Assembly (NCBI GenBank): GCA_023053685.1
Contig: JALIGW010000003.1
Location: forward strand, 43,222,496 to 43,286,495
Source: Diadophis punctatus similis
Taxonomy: Eukaryota; Chordata; Lepidosauria; Squamata; Dipsadidae
Length of the DNA stretch: 64,000 bases
Reading direction: 5' to 3'
Shown: positions 1 to 9,714 of the stretch, piece by piece
Layout of the letters: each line of letters opens with the position of its first letter
Position numbering within the stretch: the stretch's first letter is position 1
The notes under the pieces: generated by a model
Seen by the model: the letters and a program-made list of their open reading frames with translations, nothing else
Told to the model about the DNA's origin: nothing
The model's database searches: none
Translations under genes and position numbers: made by a program

Positions 1-241
1 GATTAAAGTTTGAGGCTGTTTTTGTCTATACAGAATTGGATGAAATGATTAGGCATGGTAGACCCTTCTAAGAGGATGAATTCAGTCAAATTTTAAAGAG
101 AAATGCAAAATTTTGCCGGGGACTCAGATTAGTCCCCTGAGAATCATCACACTCAATAATATTTCCTTTAGGAAGTCATGTGCAGCTACAGCTTCTACCA
201 AATGACTGCAGAACTTTCTTTTGATAATTTGCTTGCTAGTT

Positions 242-367
242 CAGGGGTGTCAAACTCGTGACCCGTGGGCCGGATGCGTCACGTGCTAACCACACCCACC
301 CCGGTATAGCAAAGGGGGGAAAAGTCATGATACATCACGTGACAACAATGTGAGTTTGACACCTTTG
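242..367. mobile_element. Short hAT-like MITE (126 bp)
   Basis: The ends form terminal inverted repeats: CAGGGGTGTCAAACTC on the left, and on the right a sequence whose reverse complement begins CAAAGGTGTCAAACTC. The flanking octamers TGCTAGTT (234-241) and ACCTAGTT (368-375) agree at 6 of 8 positions, as expected for an old 8-bp hAT target duplication. It has no coding capacity. Confidence 0.75.
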
Positions 368-527
368 ACCTAGTTGGTCATGAAAAAGGAGAGAGATGAC
401 AAGAAAAGTGGGAAGTGGGAAGAAAATGGAGACCAAAAAAGGAGGCAAGAAAGAAAAGTAAGCATGGGGTCAGGCAGAGGGGACCGGCAGGTGAGATTGA
501 TGGGAGAGGAGATAATTATGAAGACAT

Positions 528-880
528 AAATTAAATAAGTGCTGGAAATGCTGGAGACAAAAGAACTTACCTCCAAAAATCTAGTAATTAAGAAAATATT
601 GGATTGTGCTGAAATGGACAAATTAACAATTGAACCGAAAGGACAAAAGGATTCGGAGTATTACGCAATATGGAAGAAATGGTATGATTGGATCGAAAAC
701 AGAAGAATGTTAAAAGCAGTGATAAAATGAAAGTAGAAATAAAATGTATAACTGGAATGAATGAAATATATTTAGATTGAAATGTAATGATTTGTAAATA
801 ATGGGTAAATGAACACAGTTATGTAACAATTATGATTATTTGTTTAATGACAAAAACACAATAAAAAAATTAAATAAGTG
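528..880 (+). mobile_element. 5'-truncated L1 insertion with 14-bp target-site duplication
   Basis: The 14-mer AAATTAAATAAGTG occurs at 528-541 and again at 867-880, bracketing about 325 bp that encode the C-terminal tip of an L1 ORF2 followed by a short 3' UTR and A-rich end. A long exact duplication plus an A-rich 3' end is the signature of target-primed reverse transcription. Only the last few hundred bases of the element were copied. Confidence 0.85.
542..730 (+). pseudogene. L1 ORF2 C-terminal fragment
   Basis: The frame reads about 62 residues, including the motif CAEMDKLT followed by a Trp/Tyr-rich end (WKKWYDWIENR). This matches the extreme C-terminus of vertebrate L1 ORF2 proteins and aligns with the second L1 copy at 37563-37907, which has CPEMDKLT and WYTWLENR. 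Endonuclease and reverse transcriptase are absent, so the fragment is non-functional. The upstream boundary is set by the target duplication, not by a start codon. Confidence 0.75.
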
Positions 881-1354
881 GCAGCCATGGAGGAAAAAAG
901 AGAGAGATATCGTCATTGCTGTAGGGAGAGGAGCTGAATGGTGATGGTGGTGGTTTCTTAATGCATCTGGCAGCACTTTGCTTGGAAGTGCTCCTCAACC
1001 TGAAAGCAAATGGGTTGTGCAAGAGCAAAATTAACAGTTAACAAGAAGACTGGTCTCTTACCAGCATTCCCTCTCCCCATTTTATATAATGCATGTAACT
1101 TGAATATGAAAAACAATCCCTAATTAAATTTCCATCCTAATTTTGTAGACCTGCTTTTTGGAGGAAATGTACCATTTATATGATGGATTGAATCACTTAG
1201 GAGCACCCCAATTCTATTCAGGCTGCTTCAGGGAATCCTGATAATACACTCTGGTGCCTCTGTTTTGTTGTTGTTCAGGATTTGGAATATATTTAAAGCG
1301 CATGGTTCCTTTTAATCTGAATGGGGTGGAGGACGTCTATGAAAGTTCTACATG
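881..1354. other. Unique non-coding sequence
   Basis: AT-rich sequence between the L1 insertion and the next hAT element. I see no reading frame of note, no repeat I recognise and no RNA gene. Confidence 0.5.
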
Positions 1355-1362
1355 CCCTATGG

Positions 1363-1675
1363 CAGTAATGGTTTACCTTTTTGGCACTGAGTGCTGAAAC
1401 AGGAGCGCGCGTGTGCACTGGAGCACTGGAACTCAGAAGAGAGCAGCTGGCTGATGCACATGTGTGCATGCACACTCTTCCGGGTTCCATTGTGCACATG
1501 TGCACTGGCCAGCTGGTCTGGCGCACATGCACACCAGCCAGCTGCTCTCTTCTGAGTTCTGGCATGTGCATGCACGTGCCAGAACCCAGAACAACATCTG
1601 GAGATACCACACGTGCCCACAGAGAGGGCTCTGTGTGCCACCTCTGGCACGCATGCCTTAGGTTCACCATCACTG
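1363..1675. mobile_element. hAT MITE with 25-bp internal hairpin arms
   Basis: The element begins CAGTAATGGTT and ends AACCATCACTG-like (GTTCACCATCACTG), flanked by CCCTATGG (1355-1362) and CCCTATAG (1676-1683), a 7/8 match typical of hAT insertion. Inside, 1429-1453 and 1535-1559 are perfect 25-bp reverse complements enclosing a CA/TG-rich loop. Several overlapping frames on both strands arise only from this low-complexity palindrome. The right-hand part of the same family recurs at 56320-56508. Confidence 0.85.
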
Positions 1676-1683
1676 CCCTATAG

Positions 1684-3872
1684 AGTAATTTTCATAATTT
1701 CCTTCTAAACCCATTCCATTTTATCTGCTTCTTTCTTGAACAGTGGCCACCTATTTTCCAGATTGATCAAATGGGAACTAATTTATTGAGAACTCTCCCC
1801 CTTTTCTTCAGGAAACGTGTTTCCATTTATGTTAAGCCAGATGGATCCATCATAGCTCAATGAGCCCCAATCATCAGAAGAAAGAGCAAAGAGCAGGATG
1901 TCACAGCAACTCTTTGGGTTTTCTATGGGAAATATATATGCTGATCAGCAGTAGAAAAAGAATGTTAGTCTAAGAGAAGTCTGGCTGAACAAGACAATGT
2001 GTATGTTTGCAATTATGCTTATCAGTCACCATATGCCTCTGGCATCTATTAATGGCATCATGGTGGATGGATCCCTGCCTAATTCCTATTTGTAATTAGT
2101 TTTAATGCTTGCAAATTGTGACAGTAAAAACAACATACGTGGCCTTCAATGGGCTGCATCAAAGCTGCTCCCATTGCTCATTGCTTCTCTTTGGCAACCA
2201 TGGGCTGAATGGAGGCACTAAGCTCTGCATCTCATTGCTTTTCTGCTCCCCTGAGCCATTCATTTCCCATCACTATGCTTGGAACATGGATTTAGTATTG
2301 CACTCATTGCCTGCTAAATAAATATCAAGTAGCTGTGAAGCACATGGTATTGTGGTAATAGAGATGGAATCCTTAGCAAGCTAGTTAAGGGCTGATGACA
2401 TTTACAATGCAAGCAATGTTATCAAATAACCACATTTATTCAGTATAAATGCAATTTCTGGTTGTCATTCATATATCTCATTCATTTGCAAATATGGCAT
2501 TTTCTCCATCTATAAGGTCTGGGTAGAGATGACAGGTTTGGTCATGTTCCTCAAGCTGCATACCTTTGCAGCAAATGCATTTAACTGAACTTGTCATGAA
2601 TTGTTTTTCTCTTCCCACTGTTTGCCTTGGCCCCTCCTTTTATGCTACAGCCTTTCCTGTGAGCAGATAAAACCCAGCAATTATGCAGAGTGTTAAGAGA
2701 GAGTATTAAACCATGAGAGATTTCTGCTGAGGATGTCGCTGCTTGGCAAACAGAAATACAAAAGCAGTCTATGAAATTCAGCAAATTGTCTTATGGATAA
2801 AGGCATCCATTTACAATGCACTTGGAGCCCTTAGAAATTATCTGAAGAGAAATCAGCTTATTTTTTTCCCTTTCTTACTTTAAAATTTTTTTAAAAACCA
2901 AATGAAAAGCAATTTTAAAATTGCTTTTAAAAAAGAATTCATCCTTTACTTCTAGAAGAGTCCAGCAGCGCTTCCTAAATCAATTCCACTGTCAGATTAT
3001 TTACTTATTTATTAGGGTGGTTTTAGCTTGTTTTTGCCAGTGTGCTTCATTCAGTTCTGCTTCACATGCAGTACTTGCTAAAGCATAATGTGGCTTGTTT
3101 GTTTTGGCTTAAGATGCCATGTGAATTTATCCCAAAAAAGAAACAATGGCTTATATGTCAAATGAGAATTTGTAGAATGACTTTTCTACATCATGCTAAG
3201 CAAAGCACAAGTAAAAGCAAACAACACCACATTTTTTCACACCTTCCAACAAATCCTTACAATGGCCTTCCTTCCTGTCCTTTTCTGTACACAGATAACC
3301 TGCAAGGCCATTGAGCAAAATGTTGTACACAACTTAATATTTCCCTTGCATTGTGCTCATTTAAAGCAATAAAATGCACAAGACACTTTATTTTCCAGGC
3401 CTTTTTAAATTTCCTTTTACAAAATCTGCATTCTGGGAATGTATTATTTTTTGTCAGGAACCTGTATACGTTCTTCTATTTGAGAAATGTGAATAATTTC
3501 TTGTATACTTCTTGATTTATCCTGCAATACTAAATATGTAGATATTCCACTTTGCCTATTCATGAAGCAGGACAAGACGTTATTGAGAGTGTATTTTATT
3601 AACAGTAGTTCATTTCTCTGGTATAGGTAAATAAAAGGTTAACCAATTATTTTCTTTTAAGAAGAGAAGCCAGAAAGCTGAGAGGCAGTGAACAAATGGA
3701 AAATATAAATAAAAGGAAAGGAAATAAGCAGCATATAAAAGCAAAAAGAAAGAGAGATACTGGTAACCTTTGTGAGAGATTAAATGATCATTTAGGAATT
3801 AAGCTCAGAATTACTGTATATTAAAAGAAGCAACTCGCTGTATGTCCTATACTCTCTCCAAACAACTTAAAC
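1684..3872. other. Unique AT-rich non-coding sequence
   Basis: About 2.2 kb without a recognised repeat or gene. The longest frame (3042-3314, plus) has no recognisable motif. Two small oddities are an octamer-like ATTTGCAAAT at 2484-2493 and a 24-bp perfect palindrome at 2905-2928. Confidence 0.5.
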
Positions 3873-3985
3873 TGTTAATTGCAGTGTTGGGATTCAAATT
3901 TTTTAACAACCAGTTCTGTGGGCATGGCTTATTTGGGGACATGGCTTGGTGGTCATGTGACTGGGTGGGCATGGCTACATGCATA

Positions 3986-4213
3986 GGGATTACTCAGAGG
4001 GCTGAAAAATGAATTATGACCTGTCCTCGCACTTACAACTGTCCTCACATTTATGCCCATTGCAGCATTCTTAACAACCGTGTCACACATTTCACAACTG
4101 AGGTGCTTCTCTTCACCACAGTGACAAGATAGGGCGCAAACCGTAAAATGTGAGGACAGTCGTAAGTGTGAGGACCGGTCAAAAATCACTTTTTCAGCCC
4201 TCTGAGTAGTCCC
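3986..4213. mobile_element. TA-target MITE nested in the composite element
   Basis: Long inverted repeats of about 65 bp begin GGGATTACTCAGAGGGCTGAA and end with the complementary CAGCCCTCTGAGTAGTCCC, flanked by TA on both sides (3984-3985, 4214-4215). The motif GTGAGGAC(A)GTCGTAAGTGTG links it to the other TA MITEs here. Copies of a 28-bp host-element sequence lie either side, at 3948-3975 and 4235-4262. Confidence 0.7.
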
Positions 4214-4307
4214 TATGTGCACCCGGCATGGCCAGGTGGTCATGTGACTGGGTGGGCATGGCCAACTCGATGTCACTCACATCAAGGGGCGCTTCTCGCC
4301 TGGCAAC

Positions 4308-4404
4308 TCGTGACTGTAGGGATGCTGCAATGGTCGTAAGTGTGAAAAATGGTCATAGGTCACTTTTTTCAGTGGTCATTAAATGGTAACTCAAGGATTA
4401 CCTG
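4308..4404. mobile_element. Right-end fragment of TA-target MITE
   Basis: The segment reads GATGCTGCAATGGTCGTAAG, then a stretch with ACTTTTTTCAGTGG, and ends GGATTACCTG followed by TA. This is the right half of the family found complete at 46581-46958. No matching left terminus is visible, so it is a remnant. Confidence 0.55.
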
Positions 4405-4452
4405 TACAAAAATATAAAAAGCTTCTTTGCTTTCAAAAAGCTGCCCTATATA

Positions 4453-5303
4453 TAAGGTGACCAGACGTCCCGCTTTTGGCGGGACAGACACGCTTTTCAA
4501 GCGTGTGTCCCGCGTCCCGCATTCTTTTCAAAAAGTCCCGCTTTTTGAAAAGAATGCCCGGATGTCTGGTCACCTTACGCTATGAATGAGTCTGGGGAGG
4601 GGGCTGGGCGAAGCGCTGCATTCCTGAACAGAAAGCGAGCGAGCGAGTGAGGAGGAGGGGGCGGGGTGGGCGAGCGAGCGATTGAGTGGAGAGGCTTCTT
4701 CCCGGGCTGGGAGGGGAGGCGGGCTTGGAGGGAGGGAGCGGCTGGCAGCAGCGCAGCCCTAGGAGACTGAGCTGCTCGTCCACGGCTAAGGGGCGCCGCC
4801 AATTGAAGCCTGACGTGCGCGCCCCCCCACCTCCTTTAGCTTGGCTGCGCCTCCGCCCCTTCTTTCCCAGAGGAAATCACTGGACCTCCGCTCCCTCCCC
4901 GCCCACCTGCCTCCGTAAAGGACCGCAAGGACACCATCGGGCGAAGAGAGAAGGGGGTGGATAAAGGGTGGGGGGGACCAGCCGGTGGGTCCTCCCCCCC
5001 CGAGAAGAACATGTGCTGAGCGGCTTCTATCCGTGGCAGGTAATGGGGCTTGGGTATCCTCGGGGATCGGGAAACACAGGCTGAGCATTTCTACCAGCCA
5101 GCCAGCCCAAGCCATTGCTGGCTCCCGAAGGGGAGGCGGGAGGCGAGGAAAGGCCTCCCCCCTCCCCCCCCCCTCCACCCACCTGGACGACGACATTTGC
5201 CTTCTTTTGCCCTCTGTGCATGCGCAGAGGGCAAAACTCAAATGGAGAAACCCACCCCCGTCAATGGTGTCCCGCTTGAAGAAAAAAAAATCTGGTCACT
5301 TTA
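4453..5303. mobile_element. hAT (Tip100-like) non-autonomous element with GC-rich cargo
   Basis: It starts TAAGGTGACCAGACGTCCCGC and ends TCTGGTCACTTTA, with perfect 8-bp duplications CCTATATA at 4445-4452 and 5304-5311. The first 125 bp already form a closed palindrome (TAAGGTGACCAGAC at 4453-4466, GTCTGGTCACCTTA at 4564-4577) with three nested hairpins: 4467-4473/4479-4485, 4488-4495/4499-4506 and 4521-4535/4541-4555. The rest is GC- and CpG-rich sequence unlike the surrounding DNA. The ends resemble mammalian hAT-Tip100 MITEs from memory; no transposase is encoded. Confidence 0.8.
4580..5280. other. CpG-rich cargo of the hAT element, with an exon-like segment at 4871-5039
   Basis: This block is strikingly GC-rich in an AT-rich window, with runs of GAGCGAGCGAG, CCGCC and poly-C. 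A pyrimidine tract ending TTCTTTCCCAG (to 4870) looks like a 3' splice site and GGCAG|GTAATG (5039/5040) like a 5' splice site, giving a putative 169-bp exon on the plus strand. A 12-bp perfect hairpin lies at 5205-5216/5225-5236. A 151-codon minus-strand frame (4786-5241) is Gly/Arg/Pro-rich with no motif, and I do not call it a gene. The resemblance to a captured promoter/first exon is inference. Confidence 0.4.
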
Positions 5304-6397
5304 CCTATATACCAATCATTAGATTAGAAATACCTGCAAGCTGGAGTTACAAATCAGGCAGGGTGCCAGAGCACCTTGAAGAATTAAAATAGTTAAAATG
5401 CAATGATAACTATCAGCAGCCAACTCTTGCTCATAAAGTGAAACCCTTTAGCAAAGAGGTCATTTAAGCTCTCCAGAAAGAGTACACCCAGGAGAAACAA
5501 TCCTTAGATCCATTTGCACCACTTAAAGATACCAGCTGGTCTCAGTCACCTCATAAGATATCCTAAGGAAATCATCCAGATTTAAGGAAAGATCACATGC
5601 CCCCCAGAAAGGCAGTAAAAAAATCAGTGCCAAGCTTGCATCCTGCCTTTTGGAAGTACACCCCAAAAGGACAGTGGCAAGAACCACCAGAGCAGTGAAG
5701 GAAGACCCCCCTCCCCAGATAGAAAAAGCACTTGAGATAAGCCTAACTAGAATGAAGCAAAGGAGCAAACACAGTAGCTGTTGCTTGTTAAACCAATTAC
5801 CAGAACAAATAGACACAGGAACAAGTCAGATTTCTGAAGCTGCTTCTTTTCAGGAACAGAGATTAACATTTTTCCTTCCAAACAAAGCTGAATAGGGAAA
5901 ATTATCCCATCAATAAACACAGGATTAAACATCACCAAGCACAGAATTAAACTTCACCAAAAACCAGTTTTAGATCAAAAGTCAGAAAGGGTATGTAAAC
6001 TCATATTTGAATGTCAATCTTTCTAGCTAGCCAAGAAGCCTTGCTGAATATCACTCATCTTGGTTCCTTGTCATTAAAAGCTTCTTTCCGGCAGCTCTGT
6101 GCTGGAAGAACTCCAACAAGGGAGTATTTCCTCCCAACAGCAGTATAAAAAACTTAAAACAACCCTTCCCCTTTAAGAAAGTCAAGCAAAGAAGAAAAAA
6201 ACCTCCGGAGACAGTAAGTCTAGGTGTACTGCCAATAATGTAACAAGGGTTAACTAGAGGCAGTTTCTGTAAGCAGGGCAATAAAGATTAGGCTATAGAA
6301 ACAACACCAGAATGTTGTAATTCCTTACAGGATTAACCCTGTAAAGTGGGAAAAAACAAGATTTCTTCTAACAATGGGTTCTTCGAACTGCTTATAA
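5304..6397. other. Unexplained interior of the composite hAT-like element
   Basis: Roughly 1.1 kb between the inner hAT element and the outer right terminus. It is purine-rich on the plus strand and contains AGTATAAAAAAC (about 6144) and GGCAATAAAG (about 6277), which resemble a TATA box and a polyadenylation signal. No solo-LTR boundaries or transposase motifs are evident, and an 81-codon frame (5650-5895) is unrecognised. It could be degraded autonomous-element DNA or captured host sequence. Confidence 0.35.
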
Positions 6398-6596
6398 AGT
6401 TAACAACTGGTTCTAGCGAGCCTGTTAGAACCGGTAGAATCCCACCTCTGTGTTAATTGTTCATAATCAAATGAAGCAGGGCACATCTTTTCTTGGACTC
6501 ACCTTTTCTTGGTCTCCAAATCCCAGGGATATATGCATTTAAGAAGATGCCAGCAGAGTGCAACGTGGTGCTTTGGAATGGGCATGGTGGCGAAGA

Positions 6597-6850
6597 ACTG
6601 AGGTGGTGCAGCGGTTAGAGGCAGTACTGCAAGTCACTTTAGCTGACTGTGATCCGCAGGTCAGCGGTTCAAATCTCACCGGCTCAAGGTTGACTCAGCC
6701 TTCCATCCTTCCGAGGTAGGTAAAATGAGGACCCAGATTGTTGGGGGCAATATAAATATACATTGCTTACTGGTGTAAACCGCTTAGAGAGTGCTTGCAC
6801 TGTGAGGCGGTATATAAATCTCACAAAATAAAATAAATAAATAAATAAAT
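6597..6850 (+). mobile_element. Sauria-type tRNA-derived SINE
   Basis: The 5' part has tRNA-like Pol III boxes (GGTGGTGCAGCGGTTAGAG as A box, GCGGTTCAAATCTC as B box). Then come the conserved CAAGGTTGACTCAGCC and GGTAAAATGAGGACCCAG blocks and a Bov-B-like 3' end (GTAAACCGCTTAGAGAG). The usual CTATTGC tail is replaced by (AAATA)n/(AAAT)n. Diverged and surely inactive. Confidence 0.85.
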
Positions 6851-8190
6851 GGTTAGTCTCATAACAGCTCCTTAACACTAACACATATTTTCCTAGGATT
6901 GCCCAGATACTGTGTGAGGACTGGAAAAATTGCAACTTCTTCATAGAGGTACCAACCGTAGTTAGCCCAGGCCTTCCCCAAAGCACCTTGTCAGTTTTGG
7001 ATCTGAGGCGAGCATCCAATGTAATAATGCTTCTCTCTTCTCCTTTTAAAATATGCTGTTAGAGGGGGAAATAATAAGAAAGAAGTTAGCCTTAATATAA
7101 CATCAAATATTAATATAAGAACTCAATTTCTCATTTTTGGAGTGATGGCAAAGAAATTTTTAAGTTTATTTATTTAGCTCCAAAAGAATTTTATAAGCAG
7201 TTGTGATACTTTTAAGCCAATAAGTCCAGTTTCACCACAGAGATCACTGAAACTTACTAGTGAACCATTCAGAATCTTTTTCAGTATTATCTGATTGATA
7301 GGCTATCAAAGCGACCACTGAAATGGTTTTAAAAATGAAGCTGGTTGCAAATGGCCTTTAGAAAATCACCACCAAATTAGTGGGAAAAGAACTTGAGCGA
7401 ACAATTTTCTTGATTTTTTCCAGGACACTAAGAAACCATTCTCTGCCCATTTCTGAAGAGCAAATGTCTCCATTAGCAATGACAGTAAGTACTGCTGAAG
7501 GAGGAAAAAATGAAAGGACTTCCCTTATAAGGTCTTTTCCTGGCATTTAATGAAACTTGAGAAGCTTGCAAGAACCTACAGCTGGCTACTGGGTAGATAA
7601 CTGAATTGTGGAAGACAGGATGCTCTTACTCATCCATCTTTCGACCACCTCATCACTAGCTAAAAATAAGAATAGCATATTTCTATCTCCCCTGAAATAA
7701 TTTCTGAAGCAAATATTCTTTTTTGAATAAATTGAGAATTTCAAGGGAAAAACAGCGTTTTCTGACTGACAGCATTTTAAAAGGAAGAAGCTGTGACTAG
7801 AAACTTGGAATATAAATTCATGGGTAATGTATCTCTGAATGTGAAGCATTAAGGAGAAAAAAAGGACATTAAAACCGTCTTACAGGCTTCCTTAACAGTT
7901 TTGGTAGTTAGATATAGAATACTGGGTAAGGCAATTTGCTGTCTGATTCAGCAAGGCTTATGTTCTTGGTTTTGGAAGCAGGCAAGCAAATGTCTCTAAC
8001 ATTTTAATGTCTCTAGTCTACAAAAACCAAGAAGTCAAACATCTCTGAAAAAGACAATTCAGTTTGGACATTTTCTGGTTGCTTTATTATTTTGATGGGA
8101 GGTTATCATCCACATCTAATATAGTTACCTATTCAAAAGTCTAATTATAAATTTCAGGAAAATATTGTCAACACTGAGATGTGTGTCCAG
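6851..8190. other. Unique AT-rich non-coding sequence
   Basis: No frame longer than about 110 codons, and those lack motifs. I recognise no transposon, RNA gene or regulatory element. Confidence 0.5.
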
Positions 8191-8195
8191 CTTTT

Positions 8196-8415
8196 GTCTT
8201 TATTTCTTTTTATTTTATTTTATTTATTTTATTTATTTATTTATTTTTGTCAAGTACGTGTTGGTAATATACATAGATATAACATTGTTTATATACATAA
8301 GATGGGTACTGATAAGAGGGAACATTAGGACAGGGACGGTAGGCACGCTGGTGCACTTATGCATGCCCCTTAGGTTACATAATAGGTTACATAACTTGGT
8401 GACCTACCAAGACAT
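8196..8415. repeat. Interspersed repeat 3' end with (TTTA)n tail
   Basis: A T-rich (TTTTA)n/(TTTA)n run (8205-8248) leads into TTTTTGTCAAGTACGTGTTGG and then GGACAGGGACGGTAGGCACG, CTGGTGCACTTATGCATGCC and CCTTAGG. I recall this order from a common snake repeat, probably the 3' end of a LINE on the minus strand. The parent family is unresolved. Confidence 0.5.
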
Positions 8416-8429
8416 TTGCATTCTAAAGG

Positions 8430-9336
8430 GCAGGTTGTTTTAATTCTCCTTCCCTTTTAAGTGGCAAAAGGGTAAGAATATTGCATGGGTTTTCATCTGA
8501 AAGGTATGCATAAGTAAAGGAGGCTGCTTAAATAGAATGTGCTTTGATCCATCAGCCATCAGCAGCTTAACTCTGAAATAGAGGGACCTGAGAGGTGTGA
8601 AAAAGGAGGATTTTATAACTGCTAGTATTTCCTGGAATAATTTATCTCACTGGCAGCAGTTTTCAACAGGACTAAATAAAGTTAAGAAGAAAAAGAAAAA
8701 ATGAAAAAAGAAAGAGAAGAAGCAATATAAGCCCGTTAGAGAGGATCAGTTGTGAATTGAATAATTCATTCCAGACAGAAAGGACTATTAGACATGTCAG
8801 TCTTATCTTGATTTTATTTATAGACAGGAACTTTTGACAAGGAAATTGCCAGTAAACTGTTTTCATATTATTTTTTTTGCCCCACTGCCAGAAAAATAAT
8901 CAGAGAGCAGTTTTCCTTCAGTTGTTCAAAGGGGATAAGAATGTTTGATGGATTTCTGGGCTGAACATGACCTCTAGTGAACTTTTATTCAAGCTCAAGA
9001 GGAGCAGGTTCTTTGAAGGAAATAAACATCTGTCCATTACATGGGAAAACAACATGGTCAAGAACAAAACAATATATACCTCACCTGTTCCTTGCTTTCC
9101 ATAGAAATTTGACAGGATTAAAGCTATAGATTAAGAAAGAGATATCCGTGCGGTCTATGCCACCGTGGCAGAGCAACATAGGAAGAGCAAAATGAAACAC
9201 TGAATATAGAAATTGTTTTGGGAAAAGGATAAGCTATGAAGCTATGTTTAAAAATGCAGCTGGTGAAGCTGCTGAAAACCCAATTCCCCAGAATGTCAGC
9301 GAATAAGATTTCCAAGATTCGGGACTAGAGAAGAGA
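8430..9336. other. Unique non-coding sequence
   Basis: AT-rich sequence without a recognised repeat; frames are at most about 65 codons and featureless. Confidence 0.5.
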
Positions 9337-9344
9337 TCCTAAGG

Positions 9345-9706
9345 CAGTGGTTCCCAACCTTTTTGTGATCGAGTACCACTTGGAGGTCCCGTACAGTCGC
9401 CGCATACCACCTGGTTCCAGAGAAACTAAATTCGATCAGATATCACTTTATTTCCATAATTGTACCGTTCCTTTTTTGGCCCCGCGCATCCAGCAACTGG
9501 ATTCTCGGGCCGCTGGGACCAGGTGGGTGGCGTGTGGCAACAGTTGCAAATTATTGCCAGATTATCTTGTGTTAGGCAGTAAACATTTTTGTGAAGTAAA
9601 AAATAACTAACTAAAAATCGTTCATTACCCCGAAAGTGTTCGCGTACCACCTGGAAGGCCCTCGCGTACCACTAGTGGTACACGTACCACAGGTTGGGAA
9701 CCACTG
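9345..9706. mobile_element. hAT-Charlie/SPIN-like MITE (362 bp)
   Basis: Perfect 16-bp terminal inverted repeats (CAGTGGTTCCCAACCT / AGGTTGGGAACCACTG) are flanked by perfect 8-bp duplications TCCTAAGG at 9337-9344 and 9707-9714. The subterminal GTACCAC motif is repeated at both ends. The terminus resembles the Charlie/SPIN group of vertebrate hAT elements. There is no transposase, so mobility would have depended on an enzyme in trans. The intact TSD and TIRs suggest a comparatively young insertion. Confidence 0.9.
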
Positions 9707-9714
9707 TCCTAAGG

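Larger units (their letters stand above)
3882..6450. mobile_element. Large composite hAT-like element (about 2.57 kb)
   Basis: The left end CAGTGTTGGGATTC and the right end GAATCCCACCTCTG are inverted repeats (12 of 14). They are flanked by the identical nonamer TGTTAATTG at 3873-3881 and 6451-6459; hAT elements duplicate 8 bp. The first 100 bp contain the GTGGGC(A/G)TGGCTT motif shared with the smaller MITEs at 11675, 21829 and 35514, so this is a long member of that family. It contains other elements at 3986-4213, about 4308-4404 and 4453-5303. The remaining interior shows no transposase frame. Confidence 0.7.

Noticed and set aside
1293..1683. Several Cys/His-rich frames on both strands
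   Set aside because: They read the CA/TG-rich hairpin of a hAT MITE; the Cys and His have no finger spacing.
4786..5241. 151-codon frame on the minus strand in the GC-rich cargo
   Set aside because: GC-rich DNA lacks stops by chance; composition is Gly/Arg/Pro and no domain is seen.
5304..6397. Solo LTR of a retrovirus-like element
   Set aside because: TATA-like and AATAAA-like motifs are present, but no TG..CA boundaries with short target duplications were found.
6600..6680. tRNA genes at the heads of SINEs
   Set aside because: A and B boxes are present but no cloverleaf with acceptor stem; the sequence continues as SINE body.
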